Assembly (NCBI RefSeq): GCF_001750165.1
Contig: NZ_CP015412.1
Coordinates: 1,178,001 to 1,242,000, forward strand
Source of the DNA: Pseudoalteromonas luteoviolacea
GTDB taxonomy: Bacteria; Pseudomonadota; Gammaproteobacteria; Enterobacterales; Alteromonadaceae
Direction: 5' to 3'
DNA: 64,000 bases
Shown: one piece after another, positions 33,567-42,078 of the stretch
How positions within the stretch are numbered: the stretch's first letter is position 1
Layout: each line of letters begins with the position of its first letter
Made by a program: the position numbers and the translations under genes
Notes under the pieces: model-generated
The model's database searches: none
The model's input: the letters and a program-made list of their open reading frames with translations, nothing else
Told to the model about the DNA's origin: nothing

Positions 33567-35519
33567 TTAGTCAGTGTTAAACCTGCCAACAAGTTCATTG
33601 AGGTTGTTGGCAAATATCACCAATTGTTTTGCACCATCATATAAGGTGTCAGCAGATTGACTAACGTGCTTGATCGACTGATTCACGCCTTCAATTTGTG
33701 AACGGCTATCACTCGCATAGGCACCTTGTTGCTCCGCTTGCTCTGAAATATTTGCAATGATGGGTTTTACCCGTGAAATTGAGCTGGCGATTTCTTCAAA
33801 TGCTTGGTGGGCTTGTTCTGATTGTTCAATGGCTGATTTAGATTCCTCGACACTTAATGTCATGTGTTTTGATACAGAGCGGGTTTGATCAGTCAGTTTT
33901 GTAAGCACTTTTTCAATATCTTTGGTTGCATCATGTGAACGCTGTGCGAGTGTTCGGACTTCGTCAGCCACGACGGCAAAACCTCGACCTTGCTCGCCTG
34001 CTCGGGCAGCTTCAATGGCAGCATTGAGTGCCAGCAAATTTGTTTGCTCTGCGATGGTTCTGATCACCTCAAGTATATTGGTGATATTATTGCTTTGGTC
34101 TTCAAGCTCACTCATGGCCTTCGCAGAGCTATCTAGTGAGTCGTTAAGTGTAGCCACTTGTTGAACAGTACTTTGAATCAGTTTATTACCTTGCTGTGCA
34201 TGAGAGTCTGTATTTGATATTTCGCTTAATGCTTGGGTGCAATTGTCGTTGACTGTCATTGCCATATTTTCCATAGCATGAGTCTGCTCTGCGGTTTGTT
34301 GTGATGTACTAGCCTGGTGGTGACATTGACCGCGTATTTCATCGATGCTGCCGTGAGATTGCTGTGCTTGTTCGTTTAGGTTGCTGGCATTGCTCTTGAT
34401 ATCAATAACTAATGCATTGATAGAGTTTAAAAATTGATTAAACCAAGAAGCCAGCTCGCTGATCTCATCATTGCCAATTATCTGTAACCGTTTTGATAAG
34501 TTGCCTTCTCCTTGCGCGATTTCTTTTAAACCTTCTGAGACCATCTCGATGGGATAGACAATTTTGTTGGCCAGTACAATGGCAATCACAATAAAAAGTA
34601 CCAGCATGATGACTGCAATAACACTAATGTTATAAGACATCGCATAGGCTGAAGCTAGAATTTCATCCTCATTCATTAAAGCAATAAAGGTCCAGTTCAA
34701 GGTTTGTGAGTGATACAGTTTTGCCATTAATTTTGAGTTGTTGTCATTGATTTCAATGAGCGCATCTTTTGGGCCATTTTTAATCGCTTGGTATTTTGAA
34801 GAAGTTAATTCTGCGATATTTTTAAAGTTGCTATCTGGATTCTTGGGGTCGGCTAAAATAGTGCCATTGCCATCTAACAACATCAAATAACCTGTTTCTC
34901 CCAATTGAATGTTGCTGACTATGTCGGTCAAGGTTGCAAGTGTAACGTCAAGGGATTGTACACCGACTAACGTACTATTGCGTTTGATGGCAGTGGCAAT
35001 GGAGACCATAGCTTGCCCCGTTACACCTTGATAAGGATCCGTAATTATGACTTCATCAGATGCTTTAGTGACTTCTTGATACCAAGGTCGTTTACGTGGA
35101 TCGTAGCCGCCGAGTGGTTCTGCGGGATATTGTATAAAGCCGCCTTGCGCCGTACCTAAATAAACAAATAGTAACTCCGGATGTGTCACGCCAAAACTTT
35201 TGAAAAGCTCAAAAATGGCGGCCTCGTTGCTGCCTGATGATTCTGGTGTCATCATTTTTTCTGCGCCAAAATAGGTAGTTGTATCATCACCGACGTTAGT
35301 GACTGATTGGCTCTGAGCTAAAAAACGCGCATTGTTTTTCATTTGCTCGAAAAATAACACAAAGGTATTTTCAACTTGGCGTATTTCGCTGTCAGATGAA
35401 GCGGTAAAACGAGTTAAGGACTCTTGCTTGGTGCGCGTAATACTCATGATTGATATTGCTAGTATCGGAATAATAACGGTAAGCACAAAGCTTACGATGA
35501 GTTTTTGGCGCATTCTCAT
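33567..35519 (-). CDS. Methyl-accepting chemotaxis protein with dCache-type sensor
   Basis: A 650-residue chemoreceptor. Residues ~8-28 form the first membrane helix, about 35-275 a double-Cache-like periplasmic sensor (RPWYQEVTKASDEVIITDPY is typical), and about 280-305 the second helix. A HAMP domain follows, then the signalling hairpin with the highly conserved tip EQTNLLALNAAIEAARAGEQ. The RPWY/ITDPY sensor motif is common in receptors for amino acids, but specificity is not certain. TAGGAGTGAGTT gives a good ribosome site. The gene stands alone, as is usual for orphan receptors. Confidence 0.93.
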   Translation of the reverse strand: MRMRQKLIVSFVLTVIIPILAISIMSITRTKQESLTRFTASSDSEIRQVENTFVLFFEQMKNNARFLAQSQSVTNVGDDTTTYFGAEKMMTPESSGSNEAAIFELFKSFGVTHPELLFVYLGTAQGGFIQYPAEPLGGYDPRKRPWYQEVTKASDEVIITDPYQGVTGQAMVSIATAIKRNSTLVGVQSLDVTLATLTDIVSNIQLGETGYLMLLDGNGTILADPKNPDSNFKNIAELTSSKYQAIKNGPKDALIEINDNNSKLMAKLYHSQTLNWTFIALMNEDEILASAYAMSYNISVIAVIMLVLFIVIAIVLANKIVYPIEMVSEGLKEIAQGEGNLSKRLQIIGNDEISELASWFNQFLNSINALVIDIKSNASNLNEQAQQSHGSIDEIRGQCHHQASTSQQTAEQTHAMENMAMTVNDNCTQALSEISNTDSHAQQGNKLIQSTVQQVATLNDSLDSSAKAMSELEDQSNNITNILEVIRTIAEQTNLLALNAAIEAARAGEQGRGFAVVADEVRTLAQRSHDATKDIEKVLTKLTDQTRSVSKHMTLSVEESKSAIEQSEQAHQAFEEIASSISRVKPIIANISEQAEQQGAYASDSRSQIEGVNQSIKHVSQSADTLYDGAKQLVIFANNLNELVGRFNTD

Positions 35520-35663
35520 AACTCACTCCTACATCAATGCTTTGAATGAGTATAGTTGCTGAATTTAATCTTCGTTAGTCAATTAAATTAATAAATTCAG
35601 GAGTTGATTATCTTCTTTATAAAAACAATAGAACAGCTGCATGAGCGGTGTTTGTATTGGGTG

Positions 35664-36200
35664 CTAAGCCGTTACATGCTCTCTTTTTGAGATTGAATAC
35701 AGATAGCTGTCACTATAGCCTGAGCCGAGCGGCATATGCTCACGTAAGTGCCCTTCTTTTTGCATCCCCAGTTTCTCCATCAGCTGCCAAGATGGTTTAT
35801 TTTTAGTGGCACATATTGCCGTTATTTTATTTAATTCAAAGTGCTCAAAGAGATAAGAAACAAAAGCACGGGTGGCCTCAAAAGCATATCCCTTTTTATG
35901 CTGATTTGGGCTTAGCCGATAGCCAATTTCACCGATTTGATGATCTACATGGGTAAATTTGAAGAGCATCTCACCAATAAATTCACCAGATACTTTATGT
36001 TCTATGACCATTAGCATTTTCTGACCCTCAACATTTTTCCAAGGCAGTTCGGCCTCTTCAATGCGCTTTTTTACATCGACTAACGTTGCGGGCTTACCTA
36101 TATATTTTGAGGTTTCCACATCTTTACGGGAGTGGTAAACCGCATTTAAATCACGCTTATTTAATGGCCTGATTATTAGTCTTTCGGTCTCGAATTGCAT
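35664..36200 (-). CDS. GNAT acetyltransferase, RimJ/RimL type
   Basis: A 178-residue enzyme starting at the ATG at 36200, which has AAGGAGAGCACA before it. The start FETERLIIRPLNKRDLNAVY and the later GEIGYRLSPNQHKKGYAFEA are typical of the RimJ/RimL group that acetylates protein N-termini or small acceptors; LMEKLGMQKEGHLREH near the end is equally typical. The start lies inside the last codons of the MFS gene (about 44 bases of overlap), so the two are translated together. The acceptor may be the transported compound; this is inference. Confidence 0.88.
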   Translation of the reverse strand: MQFETERLIIRPLNKRDLNAVYHSRKDVETSKYIGKPATLVDVKKRIEEAELPWKNVEGQKMLMVIEHKVSGEFIGEMLFKFTHVDHQIGEIGYRLSPNQHKKGYAFEATRAFVSYLFEHFELNKITAICATKNKPSWQLMEKLGMQKEGHLREHMPLGSGYSDSYLYSISKREHVTA

Positions 36201-37377
36201 TGTGCTCTCCTTGAGTATGATCATCTTCTTTGTGGGCTTGGGATAGGTGCTTCACTGCAAATACAATGATGAGGGCAGTGAGTACAATTATAAATGATAT
36301 TGAATCAGGCCCACTGATTAAAAATTGATTAGCAAGCCATGCTACGACAGAAAATATGAGTAACTCAGTTGCGCCAACGAGTGCGTTAGCGCTACTGGAA
36401 CGCGATTTATGAAAGTGGCCGACGTAGTACATATAACTTGGAAAGTAGCCACCAAAAATAAACAATATGGCGCTGTAGGCCAATATTACAGCGTGTACTG
36501 AGTCGTGAAGCAGTAAGAAAGTCAGTGCACTTAATGGCAGCGCAGGCCAAAGATAGGCGACGACTTTGAGGTGACTGGTATGTTTTTGCATTAACTTTGC
36601 CAGAGAAGACCCAATAAGTAAGCCACCCATGCAAACAGTCATAGCCTGACCGATTTGCTCAGTGGTAAAGCTAAATTGATTGCGTAACAAAAAAGGAAAA
36701 TAAAGCTGAATCGTTAAGTATAAAAAGGTAGGTACCCACTTGATAATTGCCATTGAGATAAAGTAGCGACTCATTAATATATCTTGATATTGTTTTATCA
36801 ACGCTGAGGGGCGTAATGACATATTCGTTGATTTCTGAGCCGGGAATAAGGCTAGTCCAAACACCATTACGAAGCAATAGTAAGCAATTAGAGCATATGA
36901 CATGCCTTGCCATGAGAACATTTCAGCGAGTGTGCCGGCAAACAGAGGCGTGACAAGCGCAACCACACTCGCTGAAATGGCTAGGTTGCCCATCGAGCTA
37001 TTGAGTTTATTGCCATTGAAGGTTGAATAAAGAATGGCACGGCTAACCAAGACCGGAGATGCACTGCCTATGCCTTGAAGTATACGACCGATTAAAAATA
37101 CTTTGGCATCTGGGGATAACGCGCAGAGCAATGTACCAAGGATCAGAATAATTTGCCCTCCAATAAATATTGGTCTGCTACCAAATTTGTCACACAAAGG
37201 TCCTGCAACTAATTGCGCCGCACCCAAAGAAAGGAAAAAACTAATGATAATCGCTTGGCTCGCACCTTCTGTCAGGGACAAGTCTTGAGTAATGTCTGGT
37301 AAAACAGGCATAAATATCTGGCTGGCAAGCTGTGAGCAAGATAATAAAAAAGCAGCCAATGCAATATAACGATTCAC
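36157..37377 (-). CDS. MFS transporter, Bcr/CflA-type drug efflux
   Basis: A 406-residue transporter with about twelve membrane helices. The start VNRYIALAAFLLSCSQLASQ followed by FMPVLPDITQDL fits the Bcr/CflA subgroup, as do GPLCDKFGSRPIFIGGQIIL and RILQGIGSASPVLVSRAILY. I use the GTG at 37377, preceded by GGAAGA; an upstream in-frame ATG at 37413 is possible. It probably exports a small toxic compound by proton antiport. The overlapping acetyltransferase and the divergent LysR gene look like a three-gene resistance unit. Confidence 0.87.
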   Translation of the reverse strand: MNRYIALAAFLLSCSQLASQIFMPVLPDITQDLSLTEGASQAIIISFFLSLGAAQLVAGPLCDKFGSRPIFIGGQIILILGTLLCALSPDAKVFLIGRILQGIGSASPVLVSRAILYSTFNGNKLNSSMGNLAISASVVALVTPLFAGTLAEMFSWQGMSYALIAYYCFVMVFGLALFPAQKSTNMSLRPSALIKQYQDILMSRYFISMAIIKWVPTFLYLTIQLYFPFLLRNQFSFTTEQIGQAMTVCMGGLLIGSSLAKLMQKHTSHLKVVAYLWPALPLSALTFLLLHDSVHAVILAYSAILFIFGGYFPSYMYYVGHFHKSRSSSANALVGATELLIFSVVAWLANQFLISGPDSISFIIVLTALIIVFAVKHLSQAHKEDDHTQGEHNAIRDRKTNNQAIK

Positions 37378-37481
37378 AATAGAAATTCTTCCGAGTAAGA
37401 CAATGATGTGCACTATATCGTGCTTTTAATGTCCTAAAAATAAGGTAATAATTAAAAGACTTTTTCTTAGTAGGAATTAAT

Positions 37482-38378
37482 ATGGATTGGTTAAGTGCTG
37501 TTCGAAGTTTTGTTGTGTTATCAGATATGGGAAGTTTTACTAAAGCAGCAGATGTAATTGGCGTATCGGCATCAGCAATGAGTAAGCGAATTGATTGGCT
37601 AGAAAAGCAGTTAGGCCAAACTTTATTTGTGCGTACTACCCGTAGAATGAGTCTAAATGATAATGGCGTGCGGTTTTTATCCTATGCAAGAAATTGGGTA
37701 GGCCAATTTGATGACATGCTTGAACAAGCACAAGGGAGTGAACTAGAGCCTCAGGGCACTTTAAAAATAGCCGCAACTCAGGCGATTGGCAGTAGCTTAT
37801 TGATGCCAATCATTAAGGCATTTTTGCAAAAGTATAAAGATTTAACCATCCATTTAAATATTCTGACACCTGGCTCACCGCCTGATCTAGAGCATGACCT
37901 TGTGATAACGAGTTACTATGAAGAATTTGACTCTATGGCGCACAAAGGAATTCGTCTTGCTGATTACCAAATGACGTTATTTGGTGCGCCCAGCTACCTG
38001 TCTCAATGTGAGCAAATTAATTCCATAGATGATCTTGCCTCACATAAAATGCTGCTGAGTAATTATTACCAAAAGAAAGGCGGGATCATGTTAGAAGATG
38101 GCAGTGTGTTTGACTTTAGTCATTATAATTTCGTGTCTGATCATTTGGATGCGCTGATGAAAGCGGCCATTCAAGGTATGGGGCTCATTTTTATTTCACC
38201 GCAGTATGTGGCAAGAGAGTTAACAGAGGGGGCGTTGATCCCGGTGCTGCCTAACTTGAAATCTGAGGTAAAGCAGCTTTGGGCCTATTACCCGAATACG
38301 CGCTTTACCCCATACAAAACTAAGCTATTTATCGAAGAGCTTAAATTGAGCCTTACCCAATTAAAAACGGTAGTTTAG
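37482..38378 (+). CDS. LysR-family transcriptional regulator
   Basis: A 298-residue LysR regulator with the helix-turn-helix in residues 1-60 (SFVVLSDMGSFTKAADVIGV, then SAMSKRIDWLEKQLGQTLF) and a ligand domain starting near LKIAATQAIGSSLLMPIIKA. It is divergent from the efflux / acetyltransferase unit, its likely target. Its 3' end overlaps the convergent outer-membrane barrel gene by 18 bases. Confidence 0.92.
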   Translation: MDWLSAVRSFVVLSDMGSFTKAADVIGVSASAMSKRIDWLEKQLGQTLFVRTTRRMSLNDNGVRFLSYARNWVGQFDDMLEQAQGSELEPQGTLKIAATQAIGSSLLMPIIKAFLQKYKDLTIHLNILTPGSPPDLEHDLVITSYYEEFDSMAHKGIRLADYQMTLFGAPSYLSQCEQINSIDDLASHKMLLSNYYQKKGGIMLEDGSVFDFSHYNFVSDHLDALMKAAIQGMGLIFISPQYVARELTEGALIPVLPNLKSEVKQLWAYYPNTRFTPYKTKLFIEELKLSLTQLKTVV

Positions 38379-38966
38379 TCCTGCACTAAACTGAAATTGG
38401 TTTAAGACATCACCATCAAAGTGCCAAATACAATTGTCTTGTGTTTGCGGATCATCATCGCAGACAACATGAGATGTATTCTTCACAATTGTGGCCATCC
38501 AACGTAATTCAGTAAAAGCATGGAACCCTGAGCCAATATTATAATCCAGGCCGGTAAATAGACCTGATGCAAAAAAGTCATCGGCCTCAGCAAAGTTTGG
38601 TGTCACACGATTTACACCAAGATGCGCACCGACATAGCTGGATAAATTGTCAGAAATTGGGATGTCGATGGCACTTTGAAACAGTAAATATTCCATGTCC
38701 ACTTTGGCAATGTCATTGTCTGCAAACTCTGTTTCGTTAAAACTGTAAAAGAAACCATAGCGCGCATTATTCACTAATCTATCAGCTGATACGCCAAAGT
38801 GACTACTGTCTTCTAAGTCAATTTTATACCCCTTGGTCGTGTTTAAATCATGATTTGTTGAGTAACCGCCAAACGCGGAGACTGCGAAACCGGTTTCAGT
38901 TGCGTAAGTAAGGTGACTAGAACTTAATAAGCCTAGAGTAGTAATGATGCTAAGTATTGTTTTCAT
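38361..38966 (-). CDS. Small outer-membrane beta-barrel protein
   Basis: A 201-residue protein with a signal peptide (cut near TYA-TET), then alternating short hydrophobic strands and a final Phe (AGLNYRF), the usual signal for barrel insertion. About eight strands fit an OmpA/OmpW-size barrel. One Cys pair (HVVCDDDPQTQDNC) lies in a predicted surface loop. No specific family is recognised. AAAAGGATTAGGT precedes the start. Transcribed alone. Confidence 0.75.
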   Translation of the reverse strand: MKTILSIITTLGLLSSSHLTYATETGFAVSAFGGYSTNHDLNTTKGYKIDLEDSSHFGVSADRLVNNARYGFFYSFNETEFADNDIAKVDMEYLLFQSAIDIPISDNLSSYVGAHLGVNRVTPNFAEADDFFASGLFTGLDYNIGSGFHAFTELRWMATIVKNTSHVVCDDDPQTQDNCIWHFDGDVLNQFQFSAGLNYRF

Positions 38967-39189
38967 ACCTAATCCTTTTATGCTTTGTTAGCGCTATTTT
39001 GGCATAAATTTTTGTATGAAGGGAGAGAATTTAAAATAAACAAATATGTGTAATATAGGTTGCAGCTAGCGAAATAACAGATGGCTACAACCTGTGAAAG
39101 TTAAAGTCTCACTATAGTGAACATTGATAAACGTTATCATTGCTCGCTTGTGAATGCATTCATGCGAAGCGCAAAATCTGGATTAGACT

Positions 39190-39229
39190 AAAGTGTGAAA
39201 AATCATACTGAACTGGTTAATCACACTTT
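39190..39229 (-). terminator. Inverted repeat after the single-haem protein gene
   Basis: The arms AAAGTGTGA (39190-39198) and TCACACTTT (39221-39229) are perfect 9-bp complements, ten bases past the stop codon. The loop is long and no strong T-run follows on the minus strand, so it is a probable but weak terminator for the kinase-peptide operon. The rest of the 272-bp gap (38967-39238) shows no gene. Confidence 0.45.
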
Positions 39230-39238
39230 GGTGGGCGT

Positions 39239-40822
39239 TTAGTTTTTTGTATTTTGTGGTGCACAATATTTATCTTGGTTTTTCCACTGCGCATCGTCAA
39301 AAATAAACATAAAGTCAGATGTGCGCAGACCAAAAACCGCCTTTTTTAAGCTGGTATCACATTTGACTGCAATGCCGCCTTTGGCATGACAATTCATACA
39401 CGAAGAACTGTTATAAATTGGCTTTTTTTGGCCTTCAACTTGTTCATTGCCTATTTGCAAGAAGGTTTCCAGCACCTCATTGGTTAAGTAAACAGGGTAA
39501 GGATGATTGCCCGAATAATTCTCGAGTTCCACTTGTTTAGAGGTGCTTACTTTGCCGGTACTATCGGTGAGTGGTTCACTTCTGTCTGTTGTGAACTGGG
39601 TGCCAATCAATTGATAAAACTGTAAAACGGAGTTTTCAGCCGTCAGCGCTTCAACGACATGTTCATTCACTTGTCTCGTGATGGGGTTAATTGTGTCAAT
39701 ACGGGTGACTTGCGTTTTCGATTGTCCGTTATCAGCATTGTTCACAGGGCAAGTTGGGCAGTTTCTGTCATAGAATGAGGGTGTTAACCCATCGATATTA
39801 CTCTTATGTGAAAAGGTCGAATAAACCCAATTTTTTGAGCTGCCCGTTTTTTGAATAATGTGAAACCCAACAACGCCCATATATTTATTTGTGACAGTGT
39901 AAGGGCTACTTTGGCCGGATACAAAATCCTCATACTCTCTGACAGGCAATAATCGGGTGATGTATTTGCTTTTATCATCATCAGGTTCGAGTACCTTCCA
40001 AGCCACTTTGATTTCAATGGCCATACCTGGCGTAGTGGAAGACCAGTCAAATTGTGTGAGGTCTTGTATTTTATCACATTGTGTTTGAGACGGATCTTTA
40101 CATGCCAAAAAGCCGATGGTATTTACGGTGATACAAGCATCATTGTCGATGTCGTTATCATTTTTACATGCCCAAGCACGCTTATTGGCATAGTCAATTT
40201 GACCATCCAAGTTATAGAATGATTTCTTTTTAATAAACTCGAATAGGTAAGGGCTGACAAATTTTTGGTAGTAAACAGGGTTATTGGATTGATCGATTAA
40301 AATTGCATCTTTGTATGGCATGTGCGGTGGGGCAACCTGTTCAACCAACCTAAGTGGCTCGATGAGCGATGCGTTGTTGTGAAACTGCCAGTCGACAGGC
40401 GTTACACCTTTTTCAAGAAAGATTGTGTCGGTTTCTCGCCAATTTAACCAAACAGGGTTGCCACAATTGGCGTCTTTATCGCAGCGACCCAAGTTTTTCT
40501 GTGTTATCTCGTAATGATTATTTACCTCCCTGTTCAGCGCAATGAACTGTAGCCATGAAAACAAGTTGTAGCGATTGGTGAGGTAATCTATTTTTGCTTG
40601 ATAGTCGCTGCCTGACGAGGATATTGGCTTTAAATCTTCGCACACATTTTTGTTATATGCGTCTAGAGGGTAGTACTCAAGTTGTGTCATCCCTTTGGGC
40701 AGCAATGGCATATCAGCCACCTTGCACTTGTCTGTTGCTAACCAATCCGGGTACGTTGCATAGGTTGCATCTGTAGCTTGGGCGCCAAAAGCCATCGTCA
40801 TTGCGAGATACATTGCTCTCAT
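39239..40822 (-). CDS. Secreted single-CXXCH protein, last gene of the kinase-peptide operon
   Basis: A 527-residue exported protein (short signal ending near FGA-QAT). Close to the C-terminus is one haem c attachment motif CMNCH (residues 475-479) followed by AKGGIAV; the preceding ~470 residues contain several Cys but no other CXXCH. The N-terminal body is unrecognised (LFSWLQFIALNREVNN, VWLNWRETDTIFLE). It could be a periplasmic mono-haem electron carrier or oxidase. Its start overlaps the stop of the 320-residue gene by four bases (ATGA), and AAAGGAG lies upstream, so translation is coupled. This ties it to the kinase / peptide operon and suggests a redox step in that system, which is inference. 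Confidence 0.78.
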   Translation of the reverse strand: MRAMYLAMTMAFGAQATDATYATYPDWLATDKCKVADMPLLPKGMTQLEYYPLDAYNKNVCEDLKPISSSGSDYQAKIDYLTNRYNLFSWLQFIALNREVNNHYEITQKNLGRCDKDANCGNPVWLNWRETDTIFLEKGVTPVDWQFHNNASLIEPLRLVEQVAPPHMPYKDAILIDQSNNPVYYQKFVSPYLFEFIKKKSFYNLDGQIDYANKRAWACKNDNDIDNDACITVNTIGFLACKDPSQTQCDKIQDLTQFDWSSTTPGMAIEIKVAWKVLEPDDDKSKYITRLLPVREYEDFVSGQSSPYTVTNKYMGVVGFHIIQKTGSSKNWVYSTFSHKSNIDGLTPSFYDRNCPTCPVNNADNGQSKTQVTRIDTINPITRQVNEHVVEALTAENSVLQFYQLIGTQFTTDRSEPLTDSTGKVSTSKQVELENYSGNHPYPVYLTNEVLETFLQIGNEQVEGQKKPIYNSSSCMNCHAKGGIAVKCDTSLKKAVFGLRTSDFMFIFDDAQWKNQDKYCAPQNTKN

Positions 40823-41781
40823 TGTAAAAATCTCCTTTTTTGGAATGGACTTGAATGTAAATAGGATTTCAAGTTGACGGTAGAATCCTCAAATAAAGAG
40901 AACTTATTATAAAAAATACAATCATGATTTTTTGCATCTAGCCAAGTTTGTAGCTCAGATAAACTTTGGTATTCATCCTGGGCGTGGCATATGTCTGAAA
41001 CAAAGTCGATAAACGGTTTATCGATGTAATTGTTATCGTGTGATGTGATCCACGGTAGCTCAATTTCAAGTTTGCTAGATAAGGTGTCATCAAAAGAGAT
41101 GCTAATCTGCGTTTTTGGGGTGATGTCTTTTACAAAATCGAGCAGTTTAACCAATTTGTCATGATCCCCCTCCCAATCTAAGTCTCTCATAAAGGGTAAA
41201 ATAGATGTTGTGTTACAGGTTAAGACAAATTTGGTTTTCAATTTCTCTCGAGCAAACGTAAACCCAATGTGGTTGAGTTTTGCCTTACCTAAACAGCCCA
41301 AGACACGTTGTGCCGTTGCTAAATGGCTCGGCACAAGACGGGTGACTAGATCCGTTGTCAGTGATGATAAGCTCTGTTTATCGTTGTACTTTTCACTTTG
41401 TGTGCTGACATAAAAAGTCGGGATACTGGGGTAGTGCGTGCTATTCCAATCAAAGCTAAACCAAACCAGATTGATAGGCCTGTATTCAGGGTTAATCCTT
41501 CTTTGCTCTATGAACTTGATTATTTCACTTGCATATTGGTCGTGTGTAAGCTGCGAAACATAGTTTTCGAGTTGTTCCAAATCAGCAGGGGCACAGCTGT
41601 ATGCCAGTAAAATATCGCAAGGACGGTATTTTATATTCGAGCGGTATTCGTAGCATATGCCTTTAGTATTTTGAGGAACTACCTCAATGAGATTTTGGGC
41701 CAGTGCAGGCTGATTTCTGTTTATAAGAGAAGAGAATGACTGATCTAAGCACGTATGTAGTTGTAATGTAGTATATCGCAT
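40819..41781 (-). CDS. Unrecognised 320-residue protein, possible ABBA-like fold
   Basis: No family is recognised with confidence. The protein has no signal peptide or membrane helix. Its middle shows four similar beta-hairpin units (LVWFSFDWNS with FYVSTQS; HIGFTFAREKLKTKFVLTC; ISISFDDTLSSKLEIELPW; YNKFSLFEDSTVNLKSYL) separated by helices. Such an alpha-beta-beta-alpha repeat is the layout of ABBA prenyltransferases, including those acting on RiPP peptides, but I see no diagnostic motif and give this only as a lead. The gene starts 36 bases after the small peptide gene, directly behind a perfect hairpin, and ends with an ATGA overlap with the single-haem protein. A peptide-modifying role is inferred from context. 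Confidence 0.6.
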   Translation of the reverse strand: MRYTTLQLHTCLDQSFSSLINRNQPALAQNLIEVVPQNTKGICYEYRSNIKYRPCDILLAYSCAPADLEQLENYVSQLTHDQYASEIIKFIEQRRINPEYRPINLVWFSFDWNSTHYPSIPTFYVSTQSEKYNDKQSLSSLTTDLVTRLVPSHLATAQRVLGCLGKAKLNHIGFTFAREKLKTKFVLTCNTTSILPFMRDLDWEGDHDKLVKLLDFVKDITPKTQISISFDDTLSSKLEIELPWITSHDNNYIDKPFIDFVSDICHAQDEYQSLSELQTWLDAKNHDCIFYNKFSLFEDSTVNLKSYLHSSPFQKRRFLQ

Positions 41782-41787
41782 AGTATT

Positions 41788-41809
41788 GGCGGGTAAATAA
41801 TTACCCGCC
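41788..41809 (-). promoter_or_regulatory. Hairpin between the small peptide gene and the 320-residue gene
   Basis: The perfect arms GGCGGGTAA (41788-41796) and TTACCCGCC (41801-41809) close a 4-base loop between the peptide stop and the next start, only six bases before that ATG. It has no long T-run, so it may be a partial terminator, an mRNA stabiliser favouring the peptide, or a block on translation of the downstream gene. Confidence 0.6.
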
Positions 41810-41817
41810 TCCCATCA

Positions 41818-42066
41818 TTACCAAACGGTTTTGATGTCGTGATCAACTTCAGTTCTTAGCTCTTCGGCATATTGTTCCCATAAGCTGTCAGTAAGGCCCG
41901 TCTCGTTAGAAATTTTAGTGATGAGCTCTTGCTGAGTTGGTGTTAATGCAAAGTCAGTCATTACACCATCTAAGTCAGACTGTGCCTGTGCTTTTACAGA
42001 CTCCGTGTTTGCCACATGATAAGTAAAAGAAAGTAGACCTGTAGGGTACGTTGCTGCGTCAGACAT
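41818..42066 (-). CDS. Small peptide with LigA-like leader, candidate RiPP precursor
   Basis: An 82-residue peptide from the ATG at 42066, which has GGAGA seven bases upstream; the in-frame ATG four codons earlier forms part of that site. The first ~50 residues (LLSFTYHVANTESVKAQAQ, then DLDGVMTDFALTPTQQELI) match the helical LigA-like pattern used as a leader in several RiPP precursor families. The C-terminal ~30 residues (TGLTDSLWEQYAEELRTEVD, ending KTVW) would be the core. It has no Cys, so thiazoles or lanthionines are excluded; Thr/Ser, Asp/Glu and aromatic residues are the possible targets. It lies between the kinase/cyclase fusion and the unrecognised 320-residue protein. A small kinase-regulated protein is the alternative. 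Confidence 0.62.
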   Translation of the reverse strand: MSDAATYPTGLLSFTYHVANTESVKAQAQSDLDGVMTDFALTPTQQELITKISNETGLTDSLWEQYAEELRTEVDHDIKTVW

Positions 42067-42078
42067 AATTATCTCCAT

